NCBI GenBank assembly: GCA_036567785.1
Contig: DATCTV010000027.1
Span: 1 to 64,000, forward strand
DNA from: Desulfomonilia bacterium
GTDB lineage: Bacteria > Desulfobacterota > Desulfomonilia > UBA1062
Direction: 5' to 3'
Length of the DNA: 64,000 nt
Position 1 is the stretch's first letter. Every line of letters starts with the position of its first letter. The notes below the pieces were generated by a model. It saw nothing but the letters and a program-made list of their open reading frames with translations, was not told where the DNA came from and ran no database searches. Made by a program: the position numbers and the translations under genes. Below are positions 26,433 to 35,198 of this stretch, piece by piece.

Positions 26433-27428
26433 CCAATAATTTTTATATTGTTCAATGATACTTTCAAGCTCGCTGCATTCTTCAGACGCAATTACAGGCG
26501 CGCTTTGACCTTTTAGAACATTTATGACTTCCGATATGGATTCCTTCTGGCCCTCCAGACTGTAACCGCCCTCAAGGACGTAAACCACAGGGGCGTTTAC
26601 AGTGTTTGCCGCATCCTTTATAATCCCTGCCAGCATCCCGAACCCATGGCTTGAAAGCTGCATGCCGCCTATGGGATCGGCCACATGAGCGTCAAATCCG
26701 GCTGATACGAGTACTAGTCCCGGTTTGTATGCTTTAAGGACAGGTGCCAGGACATAATTGTAAATTGATGCGAACTCTCCGTCAGTCTTGCCGTGGCCCA
26801 GCGGACAGTTGACTGTGAACCCCTCCCCTTTGCCGCGTCCTGTTTCCTTCAGTCCGCCTGTACCAGGATAATAGGGGTATTGATGGCTTGAAAAATAAAG
26901 TACGGAATCGTCTTCATAAAAGCTGTCCTGCGTTCCGTTTCCATGATGGACGTCAAAATCGATTATCATGACCTTTTCTATCCCGAATTCCGAACGTGCC
27001 TTTTGTGCTGCAATGGCGACATTGTTGAACAGGCAGAATCCCATTGCCCTGTCATGAAGGCTGTGATGCCCGGGGGGTCTTACGAAAGCAAAACCGCTGG
27101 TTATTTCCTTCTTGAGGGTCATATCAACCAGTTTGATAAGGCTTCCCGCGGCCTTCAGGGCTGTATTGAAAGATTCTGACGAATATGCAGTATCAGGGTC
27201 GAGGTAACCGCTTCCTCTTTCACAGCTTCTTTTTACTAGCTCGATGTACTCTTTCGTATGGTTGAGATGGATGTCCTCTATCGAGGCATTAACCGGGGTT
27301 ACAAGCTGAATTCCCTCTCCCGGCGGCGAAAAAAGCGAGTGGATATATGGGATGCGGTAAAGAGTTTCCGGGTGGTTTTCCCCGGTATCGTGGTTCATGA
27401 AAACAGGATCGGAAACAATTCCTATCAC
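26421..27428 (-). CDS. Histone-deacetylase-superfamily amidohydrolase
   Basis: 335 residues from a GTG at 27428, chosen because CCGGAGG lies 5 bases upstream and the family begins there; an upstream ATG at 27596 would add an unlikely 56-residue extension. The zinc triad D-x-H and D is in D-F-D-V-H-H-G-N-G-T-Q and S-A-G-F-D-A-H, with the catalytic R-P-P-G-H-H near 147. Members include acetoin-utilisation proteins and acetylpolyamine amidohydrolases; these cannot be separated here. The gene has its own promoter and terminator. Confidence 0.88.
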   Translation of the reverse strand: MIGIVSDPVFMNHDTGENHPETLYRIPYIHSLFSPPGEGIQLVTPVNASIEDIHLNHTKEYIELVKRSCERGSGYLDPDTAYSSESFNTALKAAGSLIKLVDMTLKKEITSGFAFVRPPGHHSLHDRAMGFCLFNNVAIAAQKARSEFGIEKVMIIDFDVHHGNGTQDSFYEDDSVLYFSSHQYPYYPGTGGLKETGRGKGEGFTVNCPLGHGKTDGEFASIYNYVLAPVLKAYKPGLVLVSAGFDAHVADPIGGMQLSSHGFGMLAGIIKDAANTVNAPVVYVLEGGYSLEGQKESISEVINVLKGQSAPVIASEECSELESIIEQYKNYWPLQ

Positions 27429-27573
27429 TGGTACCTCCGGTTTTTCATCATGTGCCCGATTATATAAACCCGGGATAAGCAAGTGATTTGAAATTAAGCC
27501 AAAAGAGAGGTTGTGGCAAGATATAAAAATAAAATTTGTTTTTCTGAAGATGTAAGAAAAATTGTGAAAAACC

Positions 27574-27582
27574 ATTATAACA
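27574..27582 (-). promoter_or_regulatory. Extended -10 promoter of the HDAC-family gene
   Basis: On the minus strand TGT-TATAAT reads as an extended -10, about 140 bases upstream of the GTG at 27428. It overlaps the edge of the neighbour's terminator stem (27580-27622), so read-through from that gene would cross it. Confidence 0.45.
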
Positions 27583-27622
27583 TCATAAATGAGCAATCAT
27601 ATCTGCTGCTCATTCATGATGT
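27580..27622 (-). terminator. Terminator-like stem after the AGPS-like gene
   Basis: A 16-bp stem with one mismatch or G-U pair (27580-27595 with 27607-27622) and an 11-base loop, starting about 20 bases after the stop. Only a short GGTTTTT follows on the minus strand, so efficiency is uncertain. Confidence 0.6.
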
Positions 27623-27642
27623 CGGTGATCCTTGACGTGCCC

Positions 27643-29364
27643 CTATTTTTTCAGCAGTTTTTTCCGTTTATCATCGGAATCGAGTCCGAGCTGACCGCCG
27701 GGGTTCATGATGTTGTTCGGGTCGAAGTGGTGTTTGAGCGTTCTGAGTACGGCCATTTGTTCGGGTCCGAGGTGAGAGTCCATCCAGGGGCCGATAAGTC
27801 TTCCCACTCCATGGTGATGACTGAGGGAACCTCCATGCTTCTGTATTGCATCTATAATGCCTGCATGGAATTCCCTGAATTCTTCCGGGTCATCCAGTTT
27901 TAATATAAAAATAAAATAGAGATTGGTGCCCTGCGGATAGAAATGCGAAGCGTGGGTCATGCACATTGTACGCGGTCTGGCCTTTATGTACTTGCGTACA
28001 CCCATATGAAGATTGTGCAGGTTGTCCCATGTGACGCCTGCCTCGAGTGTATCTATCTGTATGCCGTAATCACCAAGATCTTCTCTCATATATGGTTCGG
28101 TATAGCGTGTTTTTTCCCACTTCTTGACGGCATAACCGCTCAGGTTTATCGCCCCGTGTTTTTTGACTATACAGGCTATCTTGGATTTGACCAGTTTCGT
28201 GTAATCCGCATCACCTTCAGAGTTACCAAGGCAGAGGCAGCGTTTCATGGGCATAAAACCTTTTTTCTGCAGGAACTTGTCGACAAAACCGGGCATGCCG
28301 TAAAGCTTCAGTCCCCTGTCCGTTTCTTCAGGGTCAGATATGCGGTAGATCGCGGGTTTTCCGAACTCGGACTGCATAATTTCACGGCTTGCCTCGACTG
28401 CAGCTTCCCATGATGGAAACATGTAGCCGAAACGCTGACGGTTTTGAGGCATATAACGGAATATCTTCATAGTGCATTCAACGAGGATTCCGAATGTGCC
28501 TTCGGAGCCTTTCATTATGTCGTTGATCTTGGGTCCGGTCGCTGTTGCTGGAAAGTCCAGAGTTTTGAAGTTGCCTACGGGTGTAACGTACTCCTGGCTG
28601 AACACTATGTCGTATGCGTCTCCATAATAAGTGGATGCCTGGCCCGAACCCAATGTAACGATCCATCCTCCGACAGTTGAATATTCGAATGACTGGGGAA
28701 AGTGTCCGCATGTATATGCAAGCTTTGTCCCGAAGAGGGTTGGCGCATTGTTCAACGCATGCTCATAAGCCGGGCCGAACATGCCGGGCTGGACAAGAGC
28801 TGTCTGGTTCAGCTCGTTAATTTTGAGCAGCTTGTTCATGTGTGTGCTGAGTACGAGTGTGACCCCGCCTTTTGCAGGCTTGCATCCGAAGTTAACTGAT
28901 GATCCCGCAGCAAAAACGGTTACAGGAATTTTTTCGCTGTTGCAATATTCAACTATTTTCGCGACATCATGCTTATCCCTGGGATGAAGGACTACATCTG
29001 CAATTTCACTTATAATGCCTTTCCTCAGTTCAAGCATTTCCTCCGTAGTTTTGCCGTATGAGAATCTGACGCGTGAAAAATCATCAAGTGATACATTCTC
29101 ATTACCCACGATTGCTGAAAGCTTTTCTATCTGCCCGGGATTCAGTGCCGGCGGTCTGTTCAAAACCACCCGTGTATTTCCTTCATCCTTCTTCTTTTTA
29201 AAATCGTCATCAGTCAGTCCGAATTCTTCTTTCATCATTTCATACCAGTGGGCACTCGGATGCTTGAAATGGTTGGGATCTCCGTATTTAAAAATAGACC
29301 TGTAGGAACCTGTTGCCGGTGCCGTTTCCGTCCATGATGGGATGAAGTGATTTTTTCCAAACAT
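27643..29364 (-). CDS. FAD-binding oxidase resembling alkyl-DHAP synthase
   Basis: 573 residues. A PCMH-type FAD domain (about 118-300, V-L-H-P-R-D-K-H-D-V and F-A-A-G-S-S-V) is followed by a cap domain. The triple histidine H-H-H-G-V-G-R near the C-terminus and P-N-N-I-M-N-P-G match alkyldihydroxyacetonephosphate synthase (AGPS), where the histidines are needed for ether-bond formation. It lies 30 bases downstream of a glycerol-3-phosphate dehydrogenase, which could supply DHAP. An AGPS role is inferred; a D-lactate- or glycolate-type oxidase with the same fold is the alternative. Confidence 0.75.
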   Translation of the reverse strand: MFGKNHFIPSWTETAPATGSYRSIFKYGDPNHFKHPSAHWYEMMKEEFGLTDDDFKKKKDEGNTRVVLNRPPALNPGQIEKLSAIVGNENVSLDDFSRVRFSYGKTTEEMLELRKGIISEIADVVLHPRDKHDVAKIVEYCNSEKIPVTVFAAGSSVNFGCKPAKGGVTLVLSTHMNKLLKINELNQTALVQPGMFGPAYEHALNNAPTLFGTKLAYTCGHFPQSFEYSTVGGWIVTLGSGQASTYYGDAYDIVFSQEYVTPVGNFKTLDFPATATGPKINDIMKGSEGTFGILVECTMKIFRYMPQNRQRFGYMFPSWEAAVEASREIMQSEFGKPAIYRISDPEETDRGLKLYGMPGFVDKFLQKKGFMPMKRCLCLGNSEGDADYTKLVKSKIACIVKKHGAINLSGYAVKKWEKTRYTEPYMREDLGDYGIQIDTLEAGVTWDNLHNLHMGVRKYIKARPRTMCMTHASHFYPQGTNLYFIFILKLDDPEEFREFHAGIIDAIQKHGGSLSHHHGVGRLIGPWMDSHLGPEQMAVLRTLKHHFDPNNIMNPGGQLGLDSDDKRKKLLKK

Positions 29365-29394
29365 AATAACTCTCCTTTAATAAGGTATTAAATC

Positions 29395-31032
29395 CTATTC
29401 GGCAGGTACCCTGAGCAAGTTTACCGTTTCTTCAATTTCGTCACTGATGCGTTTTGTATTCCAGTGCAATTCGCGGCCTGCCGTTTCGGCAACTTTTTCA
29501 AGTATATCGGTACCCGGATTTCCAAGTGTCGCTATCCCTGTCCTTCGAAGAACGATATCCGATAGCTTTTGCGCCATTTCATTTCTCACGGCATGTGAAA
29601 CCTGTGCAAGGATTTCTCCATCACTGTCAAGAACATCTGTCAGATGCTTCTCTGACCTGGCGATTCCCATAACGTCAAAGCATTCCGTACCGTAGTTTCT
29701 GCCGAGATATTCCACGGTCTCTCCTGAAAAGTCCCTGTTGTTTTTCTGAAGGTCATACATGAAGGTGTTCATGTCCTTGATCTCGCAGCCCCAGAGATAT
29801 TTTCTGCCGGTTATAGCTGCCCCTGCGGGAATGCCCATTTTATGCATAACCAGATTCATGCAGTTTTCAGCCAGATTACGGCTTGTAGTATACTTTCCGC
29901 CTTCAACGGTGACCAATCCGTCCAGGCCTTCATTTTTATTATCATAAATTTCATATTTTCTGGAACTTGAATATGTCTCCTCTGTCTGCTCCTCGACCAG
30001 CGGGCGGAGTCCGCCAAAGGCATATCTGACATCCTCATATGACAGACTGCCGTCGCCAAAAGACATGTTAACTTCATTGATCAATTCAATAATGCTCTCT
30101 TTTGTAACCCTGTAATCATCAGGAGAACCCGAATATGGTTTGTCCGTAGTGCCGATAAGGGTGTGGTTTCTCCACGGAATAAGGAAGAAGTGCCTTCCTT
30201 TTGGCGTAATCGTGCCGACAACGTATTTTCCTGAAAGCATTTTCTTGTTCGTTATTATGTGGATACCTTCAGAACGCCTGAGCGAGCATGAAGAACCTGG
30301 TTTTGCCAGTCCGAGTATGATGTCGGCCCATGGTCCCCCGCAGTTTATCGTTATCTTTCCCCGTATTTCATGGGTGGCGCCGTTAAGTGTGTCGGTGACC
30401 TTGACCCCTGTAACGCGGTTATCTTCAATCAGGAATCCGTTGACAAGTGTATAATTTGCAGCCTTTGCTCCGTAAGAAACTGCTGATTTGATAAATGCGA
30501 GCGTAAGGCGTTCGGGGAAAATGCTTGTGCAGTCGTAGAATATAGAAGCCCCGGTCAGTCTGTCTTTTCTCACATTCGGTTCATTAATGAGAACTTTATC
30601 CTTTGACATGCTGTGATGGTAGGGAACCTTCTTGCTCTTGTCCCAGGTAAAACCTTTATCGAAGGAGAGCATATCATACAGGAGCATGGCCACCTTCATT
30701 ACGCGTTTTCTGTTTGATATCGGCAAAGAGCTGTGTGTCATCATGATTGGGGTGGGATAAACAAAATTCGGGGCGATGTTTTCCAGCACACGCCTCTCTC
30801 GCAGCGATTCCCTTACAAGGCCGAATTCTCCGTTCGCCAGATATCTGAGTCCCCCGTGAATCAGTTTTGAGGTGACAGAAGAAGTGGCCCAGGAAAAGTC
30901 TTTTTTTTCAACAAGTGCAACCTTAAGTCCTCTTGTCGCCGCGTCATAGGCAATCGATGCCCCGGTAATACCGCCTCCAATTACAATAATGTCGAAGTGT
31001 TCGCCCTGGTAATTATCAATAAATCTTTTCAT
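29395..31032 (-). CDS. FAD-dependent glycerol-3-phosphate dehydrogenase
   Basis: 545 residues. N-terminal dinucleotide motif G-G-G-I-T-G-A (19-25), then S-S-V-T-S-K-L-I-H-G-G-L-R-Y-L, a hallmark of GlpA/GlpD proteins; the C-terminal DAO_C helical domain is present. It oxidises glycerol-3-phosphate to DHAP and passes electrons to the quinone pool or a partner. The start overlaps the regulator stop by 4 bases (ATGA). Whether it is GlpA or GlpD cannot be said, as no GlpB/GlpC is adjacent. Confidence 0.92.
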   Translation of the reverse strand: MKRFIDNYQGEHFDIIVIGGGITGASIAYDAATRGLKVALVEKKDFSWATSSVTSKLIHGGLRYLANGEFGLVRESLRERRVLENIAPNFVYPTPIMMTHSSLPISNRKRVMKVAMLLYDMLSFDKGFTWDKSKKVPYHHSMSKDKVLINEPNVRKDRLTGASIFYDCTSIFPERLTLAFIKSAVSYGAKAANYTLVNGFLIEDNRVTGVKVTDTLNGATHEIRGKITINCGGPWADIILGLAKPGSSCSLRRSEGIHIITNKKMLSGKYVVGTITPKGRHFFLIPWRNHTLIGTTDKPYSGSPDDYRVTKESIIELINEVNMSFGDGSLSYEDVRYAFGGLRPLVEEQTEETYSSSRKYEIYDNKNEGLDGLVTVEGGKYTTSRNLAENCMNLVMHKMGIPAGAAITGRKYLWGCEIKDMNTFMYDLQKNNRDFSGETVEYLGRNYGTECFDVMGIARSEKHLTDVLDSDGEILAQVSHAVRNEMAQKLSDIVLRRTGIATLGNPGTDILEKVAETAGRELHWNTKRISDEIEETVNLLRVPAE

Positions 31033-31757
31033 AGCTCAGACTCCTGAGTTTTATTAAGATATTCTCTTGTCGCGTTTTCAGTAAATTCAAGGATTTCCTT
31101 CATTATGCTTCTGGCTCTTAATGCATCGCTGTTGTTGAGGGCCTTGAAAATCTCCTTATGGAATTTTTCTGTCCTTTTTACATTTTTTTCATTGTTGAAA
31201 TAGAGATAGCTAAGGTCGCGGTATGTCTGATTAAAGAAATTAAGCAGTATTATATACAGTATGTTTTTTGTAGATCTGGCTATCAACTGATGAACCAGCA
31301 GGTCTTTTTCCTGAATTGGAATGGATGAATCCTGAACGGCCTTTTCAAGCTCGGCAAGGTCTATTTCCGTACGCCGTTGGGCGGCAAGCCCCGCCATTTC
31401 CGTGCATAAGGTATTGCGGGCTTCAATGAGAGAGAAGAATATGTCCTTGTTAACAGAGCCGTTCCCGTGTGCGATAATGCTCTTAATAAGCTCCAGATTG
31501 CCGTTCATGGCGAAATCCTTAACATAAACACCATTTCCGTGCTGAATTTCGAGGAGACCATGTGTTTCAAGTCTTCTTATGGCTTCACGCACCGTGGCAC
31601 GGTTTACTCCAAAAGTGAGTGCGAGTTCGCGCTCGGACGGAAGCCTGGACCCGGGCTGTATTTCGCCCCTGATTATCTTCCCCTCTATCACCCCGGCTAT
31701 CTCTTCATGAAGCCTTGTCCTGGTCAACGGCTCGGCAAATATTTCCGGTACAGTCAC
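31029..31757 (-). CDS. GntR-family (FCD/FadR type) regulator of the glycerol-phosphate operon
   Basis: 242 residues. A winged helix at about 15-80 (L-P-S-E-R-E-L-A-L-T-F-G-V-N-R-A-T-V-R-E-A-I-R) is followed by an all-helical FCD domain that senses an organic acid or metabolite. It is the first gene of the operon ahead of the glycerol-3-phosphate dehydrogenase and AGPS-like genes. A palindrome 30-45 bases upstream fits the PdhR/LldR operator (see next entry), so autorepression is likely. The ligand is unknown. Confidence 0.92.
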   Translation of the reverse strand: MTVPEIFAEPLTRTRLHEEIAGVIEGKIIRGEIQPGSRLPSERELALTFGVNRATVREAIRRLETHGLLEIQHGNGVYVKDFAMNGNLELIKSIIAHGNGSVNKDIFFSLIEARNTLCTEMAGLAAQRRTEIDLAELEKAVQDSSIPIQEKDLLVHQLIARSTKNILYIILLNFFNQTYRDLSYLYFNNEKNVKRTEKFHKEIFKALNNSDALRARSIMKEILEFTENATREYLNKTQESEL

Positions 31758-31786
31758 ATATGCTCCTATAAATGGTTGGGTGGTAC

Positions 31787-31801
31787 AGTGGTTGAACCAA
31801 T
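31787..31801. promoter_or_regulatory. Candidate FCD-regulator operator
   Basis: AGTGGTTGAACCAAT differs by one base from the PdhR/LldR-type consensus ATTGGTNNNACCAAT. On the minus strand it sits where the -10 of a weak promoter (TTGAAA, 17 bases, TATTGG) would be, in front of the regulator gene. Confidence 0.6.
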
Positions 31802-31880
31802 AAATTAAAAATACTGAGATTTCAAGAAAATATTTTTCTTTTTTATTATAAAATTATATTAATATTTATGAGGGGATTGC

Positions 31881-32765
31881 ATGAAACCATCGTACAGAAT
31901 GATCTGGATTATGGCTCTGATTGGTATCTTTATCACTTCAGGCTGCTCAAATGATAAAGAAGAAAGCGGTTCCGGTTCTGGGCGTTCGCTGTTCCGTAGT
32001 GACAATATTCCTCCTGTTCCGGGGAAAAAAATTACATTAACGCAGAAGACTCCCCAGAACATAGTAGTTACGTGGGATGCATCCTCTGATTATGAAACGC
32101 TTCAGAAGAACCTGCAATACAAGCTTGTTTATTCAGCAAGGAACAATATAGGCACTGTCGATAGCGCAGAAAGAAACGGTACGGTAGTTATGGGATGGAC
32201 CCCCGGGACTCTGTCAAGGCAGGTTAAAGGCTTGCCATCAACCGGTGCTTATTATTTTACGGTACTTGTAAGAGATGAGGCAGGCAATATGGCTGTATAT
32301 GTTCCCCAATCCCTGTCCGCTCAAGAGTCTAATCTCTCTGTTGCAAACATGTCGATGAGAGATGAAGCCGGAAACAAAACCGTTTTCACGCCGCGTAAAT
32401 CGTCTGCTCATGACACGAATACACCTCAAGTCGTATCAGGCCTTGTTGTTAGCGATATAACATTTGACGGTGCCACTGTTTCATGGGAGCCTGCAGACGA
32501 TGATGTTACACCGCCTGACAGACTGCAGTATAAGGTCATATATTCAACAAACCGGGATATGGATAATGTGAAAGATGCTGAAAATAACGGACAGTCTGCA
32601 ATGGAGTGGACGGCAAATATAACTTCCCACAGGATAAGCGGCCTTGAACCTTCAACAACCTATTATATTGCAACTCTGGTAAGGGATGAGGCTGGAAATA
32701 CGGCCATCTACGAGCCCCGTGAAGTAACGACAACATCACAGTCAGGCAAGGGTTCAGGTGAGTAA
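31881..32765 (+). CDS. Lipoprotein with two fibronectin-III-like domains
   Basis: 294 residues. Signal peptide with lipobox I-T-S-G-C (about 18-22) and a short acidic linker G-S-G-S-G. Two FnIII-like modules follow (about 43-145 and 180-285), each ending with R-D-E-A-G-N-x-A-x-Y. A third D-E-A-G-N copy lies between them (near 157), looking like a remnant repeat. Expected to be anchored in the outer membrane and to bind a partner or polymer. RBS GAGGGG precedes the ATG. No enzyme domain is seen. Confidence 0.8.
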   Translation: MKPSYRMIWIMALIGIFITSGCSNDKEESGSGSGRSLFRSDNIPPVPGKKITLTQKTPQNIVVTWDASSDYETLQKNLQYKLVYSARNNIGTVDSAERNGTVVMGWTPGTLSRQVKGLPSTGAYYFTVLVRDEAGNMAVYVPQSLSAQESNLSVANMSMRDEAGNKTVFTPRKSSAHDTNTPQVVSGLVVSDITFDGATVSWEPADDDVTPPDRLQYKVIYSTNRDMDNVKDAENNGQSAMEWTANITSHRISGLEPSTTYYIATLVRDEAGNTAIYEPREVTTTSQSGKGSGE

Positions 32766-32769
32766 AGAA

Positions 32770-32820
32770 ATCAGAGATATTAACAGTATGGAAGAAGAAT
32801 GTACTTGCCGTATCTCTGAT
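32770..32820 (+). terminator. Possible hairpin after the FnIII lipoprotein
   Basis: A 10-bp perfect stem (ATCAGAGATA 32770-32779 with TATCTCTGAT 32811-32820) around a 31-base loop, without a T-run. It starts 5 bases after the stop codon. Confidence 0.4.
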
Positions 32821-32852
32821 GAAATATATTCATAAAAGATCTGGAGGTCCGC

Positions 32853-34445
32853 ATGTCTTTACCGAACAGGCAAAACCCGTATTCTTTTGACGACTTTCTT
32901 TCCTGGAGGAAATCCATAGATTATTACCTTGATGACAAATTTCTTCAGAAGGTTCTGAAGCATTTTTCCGCAGGCGACTGGGATGATGTGGACCATGAAC
33001 TAAGGAGAATGTCGGCAGATGTATCTTTTAACTGGCGCGATCTCAGCGATGCCATAGCCGTCCCCGAAAAAAGACCTTATGTGATGCATTATGACGGCCA
33101 TAATCACAGAATAGACAGGATTGTGAGGCCGGCGGAGACTCTTAAACTTGAAAAAGAGATATTTTCCCAGGCGATATTTTCTGAAAAAACTAATCCCTGG
33201 GTGCGCCTTGCCAAGATGTTTCTCATCTACCAGAACGGTGAGGCTTGCGTAGCCTGTCCCATGGTATGCACGGAAGGCCTGGTTGCACTCCTCGATCGTT
33301 ATGCAGATACGCCGGTGCTTAAAAATATTCTCAGGCATTGCAAGGAAGGGATAAATGGCGATTTCGGCATTGGTGCCCAGTATCTCTCGGAGATACAGGG
33401 CGGATCAGATGTCCCTTCAAATCTTATTGAAGCTGTAAGGGATGGCGATGTCTGGCGGATATACGGAACAAAATTCTTCTGTTCGGCAACTCATGCCGAT
33501 TATGCGGTTGTAACAGCAAAGCCTTCAGGCAGTGAAAAAGTTGGCCTTTTCATAGTCCCTTCATGGCTAGAGGGGGATAAGGAAAAAGAGAAAAGAAACG
33601 GTTTTACGATAGACAGGATCAAATGGAAGATGGGTACCAGCGAACTTACTACTGCCGAGATTACCTTTAATGGATCAATCGCATATCAAGCAGGCCCTCT
33701 GGACAGGGGTCTAGCAAATGTCGTCGGTATCGTTCTTACATATTCCAGGCTTACAGTGGGTCTGTCTGCGGCTGCAAGCATGACCCGTGCGGCGAGAGAG
33801 GCAAAGGGATATGCGGAAAGGAGATCGGCCTTCGGTTTAAATATTGATTTATTCCCCATGCTCAAAGGCCAGCTTTCAAAGCTGGATCTTAATGCGAAAA
33901 GGACAACTGCCGGGGCTTTCAAGCTGTATCATGAATTCCTTGCACTCCCCGGAGGACTGAAAGGCGGAATTGTTACCGACGAACCAGAAGATACCAGAAA
34001 AAAGCGGTTTGCGATAAGAGAGCTTATAATGCTGCAAAAAATTGCAGCCTCATGGGATGCAACCGATATGCTGAGGCTCGCAATGAGTGTCTTCGGCGGG
34101 CATGGGGTAATGGAAGATTTTTCGTCCCTGCCGAGGCTTTTCAGGGATGCGGCCATAAACGAACTGTGGGAAGGACCCCGTAATGTTCTCCTGACTCAGA
34201 TTCACAGGGATCTATCGAGGGCTGCGGCATGGTATGCACCTGAAGAGTTTGTTAAAGACATCCTCTCAGGTGCTGATAATGTGATTATTTCAGGTATGTC
34301 CGGAAGAATGAAGGAACTGTCTCAATGCAATCTGCTGGGTAATGATGATTCTTCAATATCTGCATGTGAAAAATGGGACACATTCTGCCACGATCTTTTC
34401 CATGCCTATCAGGATATTGCACTGACAGAGGTCAATGATGGCTGA
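32853..34445 (+). CDS. AidB-like acyl-CoA dehydrogenase
   Basis: 530 residues, ATG after CTGGAGG. The N-terminal helical and middle beta domains show the ACAD order: F-G-I-G-A-Q-Y-L-S-E-I-Q-G-G-S-D near 183 and S-R-L-T-V-G near 289. Near the C-terminus L-W-E-G-P-R-N-V-L-L is the position of the catalytic glutamate. The layout is closer to AidB than to short-chain ACADs. FAD binding is expected; the substrate is unknown. No electron-transfer flavoprotein gene is nearby. Confidence 0.85.
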   Translation: MSLPNRQNPYSFDDFLSWRKSIDYYLDDKFLQKVLKHFSAGDWDDVDHELRRMSADVSFNWRDLSDAIAVPEKRPYVMHYDGHNHRIDRIVRPAETLKLEKEIFSQAIFSEKTNPWVRLAKMFLIYQNGEACVACPMVCTEGLVALLDRYADTPVLKNILRHCKEGINGDFGIGAQYLSEIQGGSDVPSNLIEAVRDGDVWRIYGTKFFCSATHADYAVVTAKPSGSEKVGLFIVPSWLEGDKEKEKRNGFTIDRIKWKMGTSELTTAEITFNGSIAYQAGPLDRGLANVVGIVLTYSRLTVGLSAAASMTRAAREAKGYAERRSAFGLNIDLFPMLKGQLSKLDLNAKRTTAGAFKLYHEFLALPGGLKGGIVTDEPEDTRKKRFAIRELIMLQKIAASWDATDMLRLAMSVFGGHGVMEDFSSLPRLFRDAAINELWEGPRNVLLTQIHRDLSRAAAWYAPEEFVKDILSGADNVIISGMSGRMKELSQCNLLGNDDSSISACEKWDTFCHDLFHAYQDIALTEVNDG

Positions 34446-34476
34446 ATGCAATTTTTCTGGTAAGTAAAAACAGGTT

Positions 34477-34485
34477 TGATATAAT
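34477..34485 (+). promoter_or_regulatory. Extended -10 promoter of the two-component operon
   Basis: TGATATAAT is a perfect extended -10, about 45 bases before the response-regulator start. A clear -35 was not found. Confidence 0.6.
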
Positions 34486-34529
34486 CGTTCTGATTGTTAG
34501 ATAAAACCTTGAATATTAAGGAGCCTCAA

Positions 34530-35198
34530 ATGAGGATACTGGTAATTGAAGATGAAAAAAAGGTGGCAGGATTTCTGAAGAATGGTCTTAAAGAGGAAGG
34601 TTATGCAGTAGATGATGCTTTTGATGGACAAACCGGCTTTGATATGGCCATCGAAAATGAATACGACATGATCATCCTGGATCTCATGCTCCCGGGGCTT
34701 GACGGGATTACACTGTGCAAGAAGCTCAGAGAACAGGGCAACAATACCCCCATTTTAATGCTTACAGCCAGAGAGGCCGTCAAAGACAGGGTAATCGGGC
34801 TTGATGCGGGAGCCGATGACTATATGACAAAACCTTTTGCATTTGAAGAACTTCTGGCAAGGGTCAGGGTGATTCTGAGAAAGAGGCCGGTTGCGCAGGA
34901 ACTGAAACTGGAAGTAGGCGATCTGGTTCTTGATCTTATTACACATAAGGTAAAACGCGGTGGTGATGAAATCGAACTGACTACAAAGGAATATGCACTG
35001 CTTGAATTCCTGATGAGGAATGCCGGAAATATAGTAACGCGAACCATGATAGCCGAACATGTATGGGATATAAACTTTGAGACCTTCACCAATGTTATCG
35101 ATGTTTACATAAACTACCTGAGAAACAAGATAGACCGCGACCATGACGAAAAGCTTATACATACGGTGAGGGGAAGGGGATATGTTCTTAAAAAGTGA
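34530..35198 (+). CDS. OmpR-family response regulator
   Basis: 222 residues from ATG 34530, chosen for AAGGAG upstream; an in-frame TTG 12 codons earlier is less likely. Receiver domain 1-115 with phosphoacceptor Asp51 in I-I-L-D-L-M-L-P-G, then a winged-helix DNA-binding domain (about 125-222, ending T-V-R-G-R-G-Y-V-L-K). It overlaps the kinase start by 17 bases. Targets are unknown; the small exported genes downstream are candidates by position only. Confidence 0.95.
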   Translation: MRILVIEDEKKVAGFLKNGLKEEGYAVDDAFDGQTGFDMAIENEYDMIILDLMLPGLDGITLCKKLREQGNNTPILMLTAREAVKDRVIGLDAGADDYMTKPFAFEELLARVRVILRKRPVAQELKLEVGDLVLDLITHKVKRGGDEIELTTKEYALLEFLMRNAGNIVTRTMIAEHVWDINFETFTNVIDVYINYLRNKIDRDHDEKLIHTVRGRGYVLKK

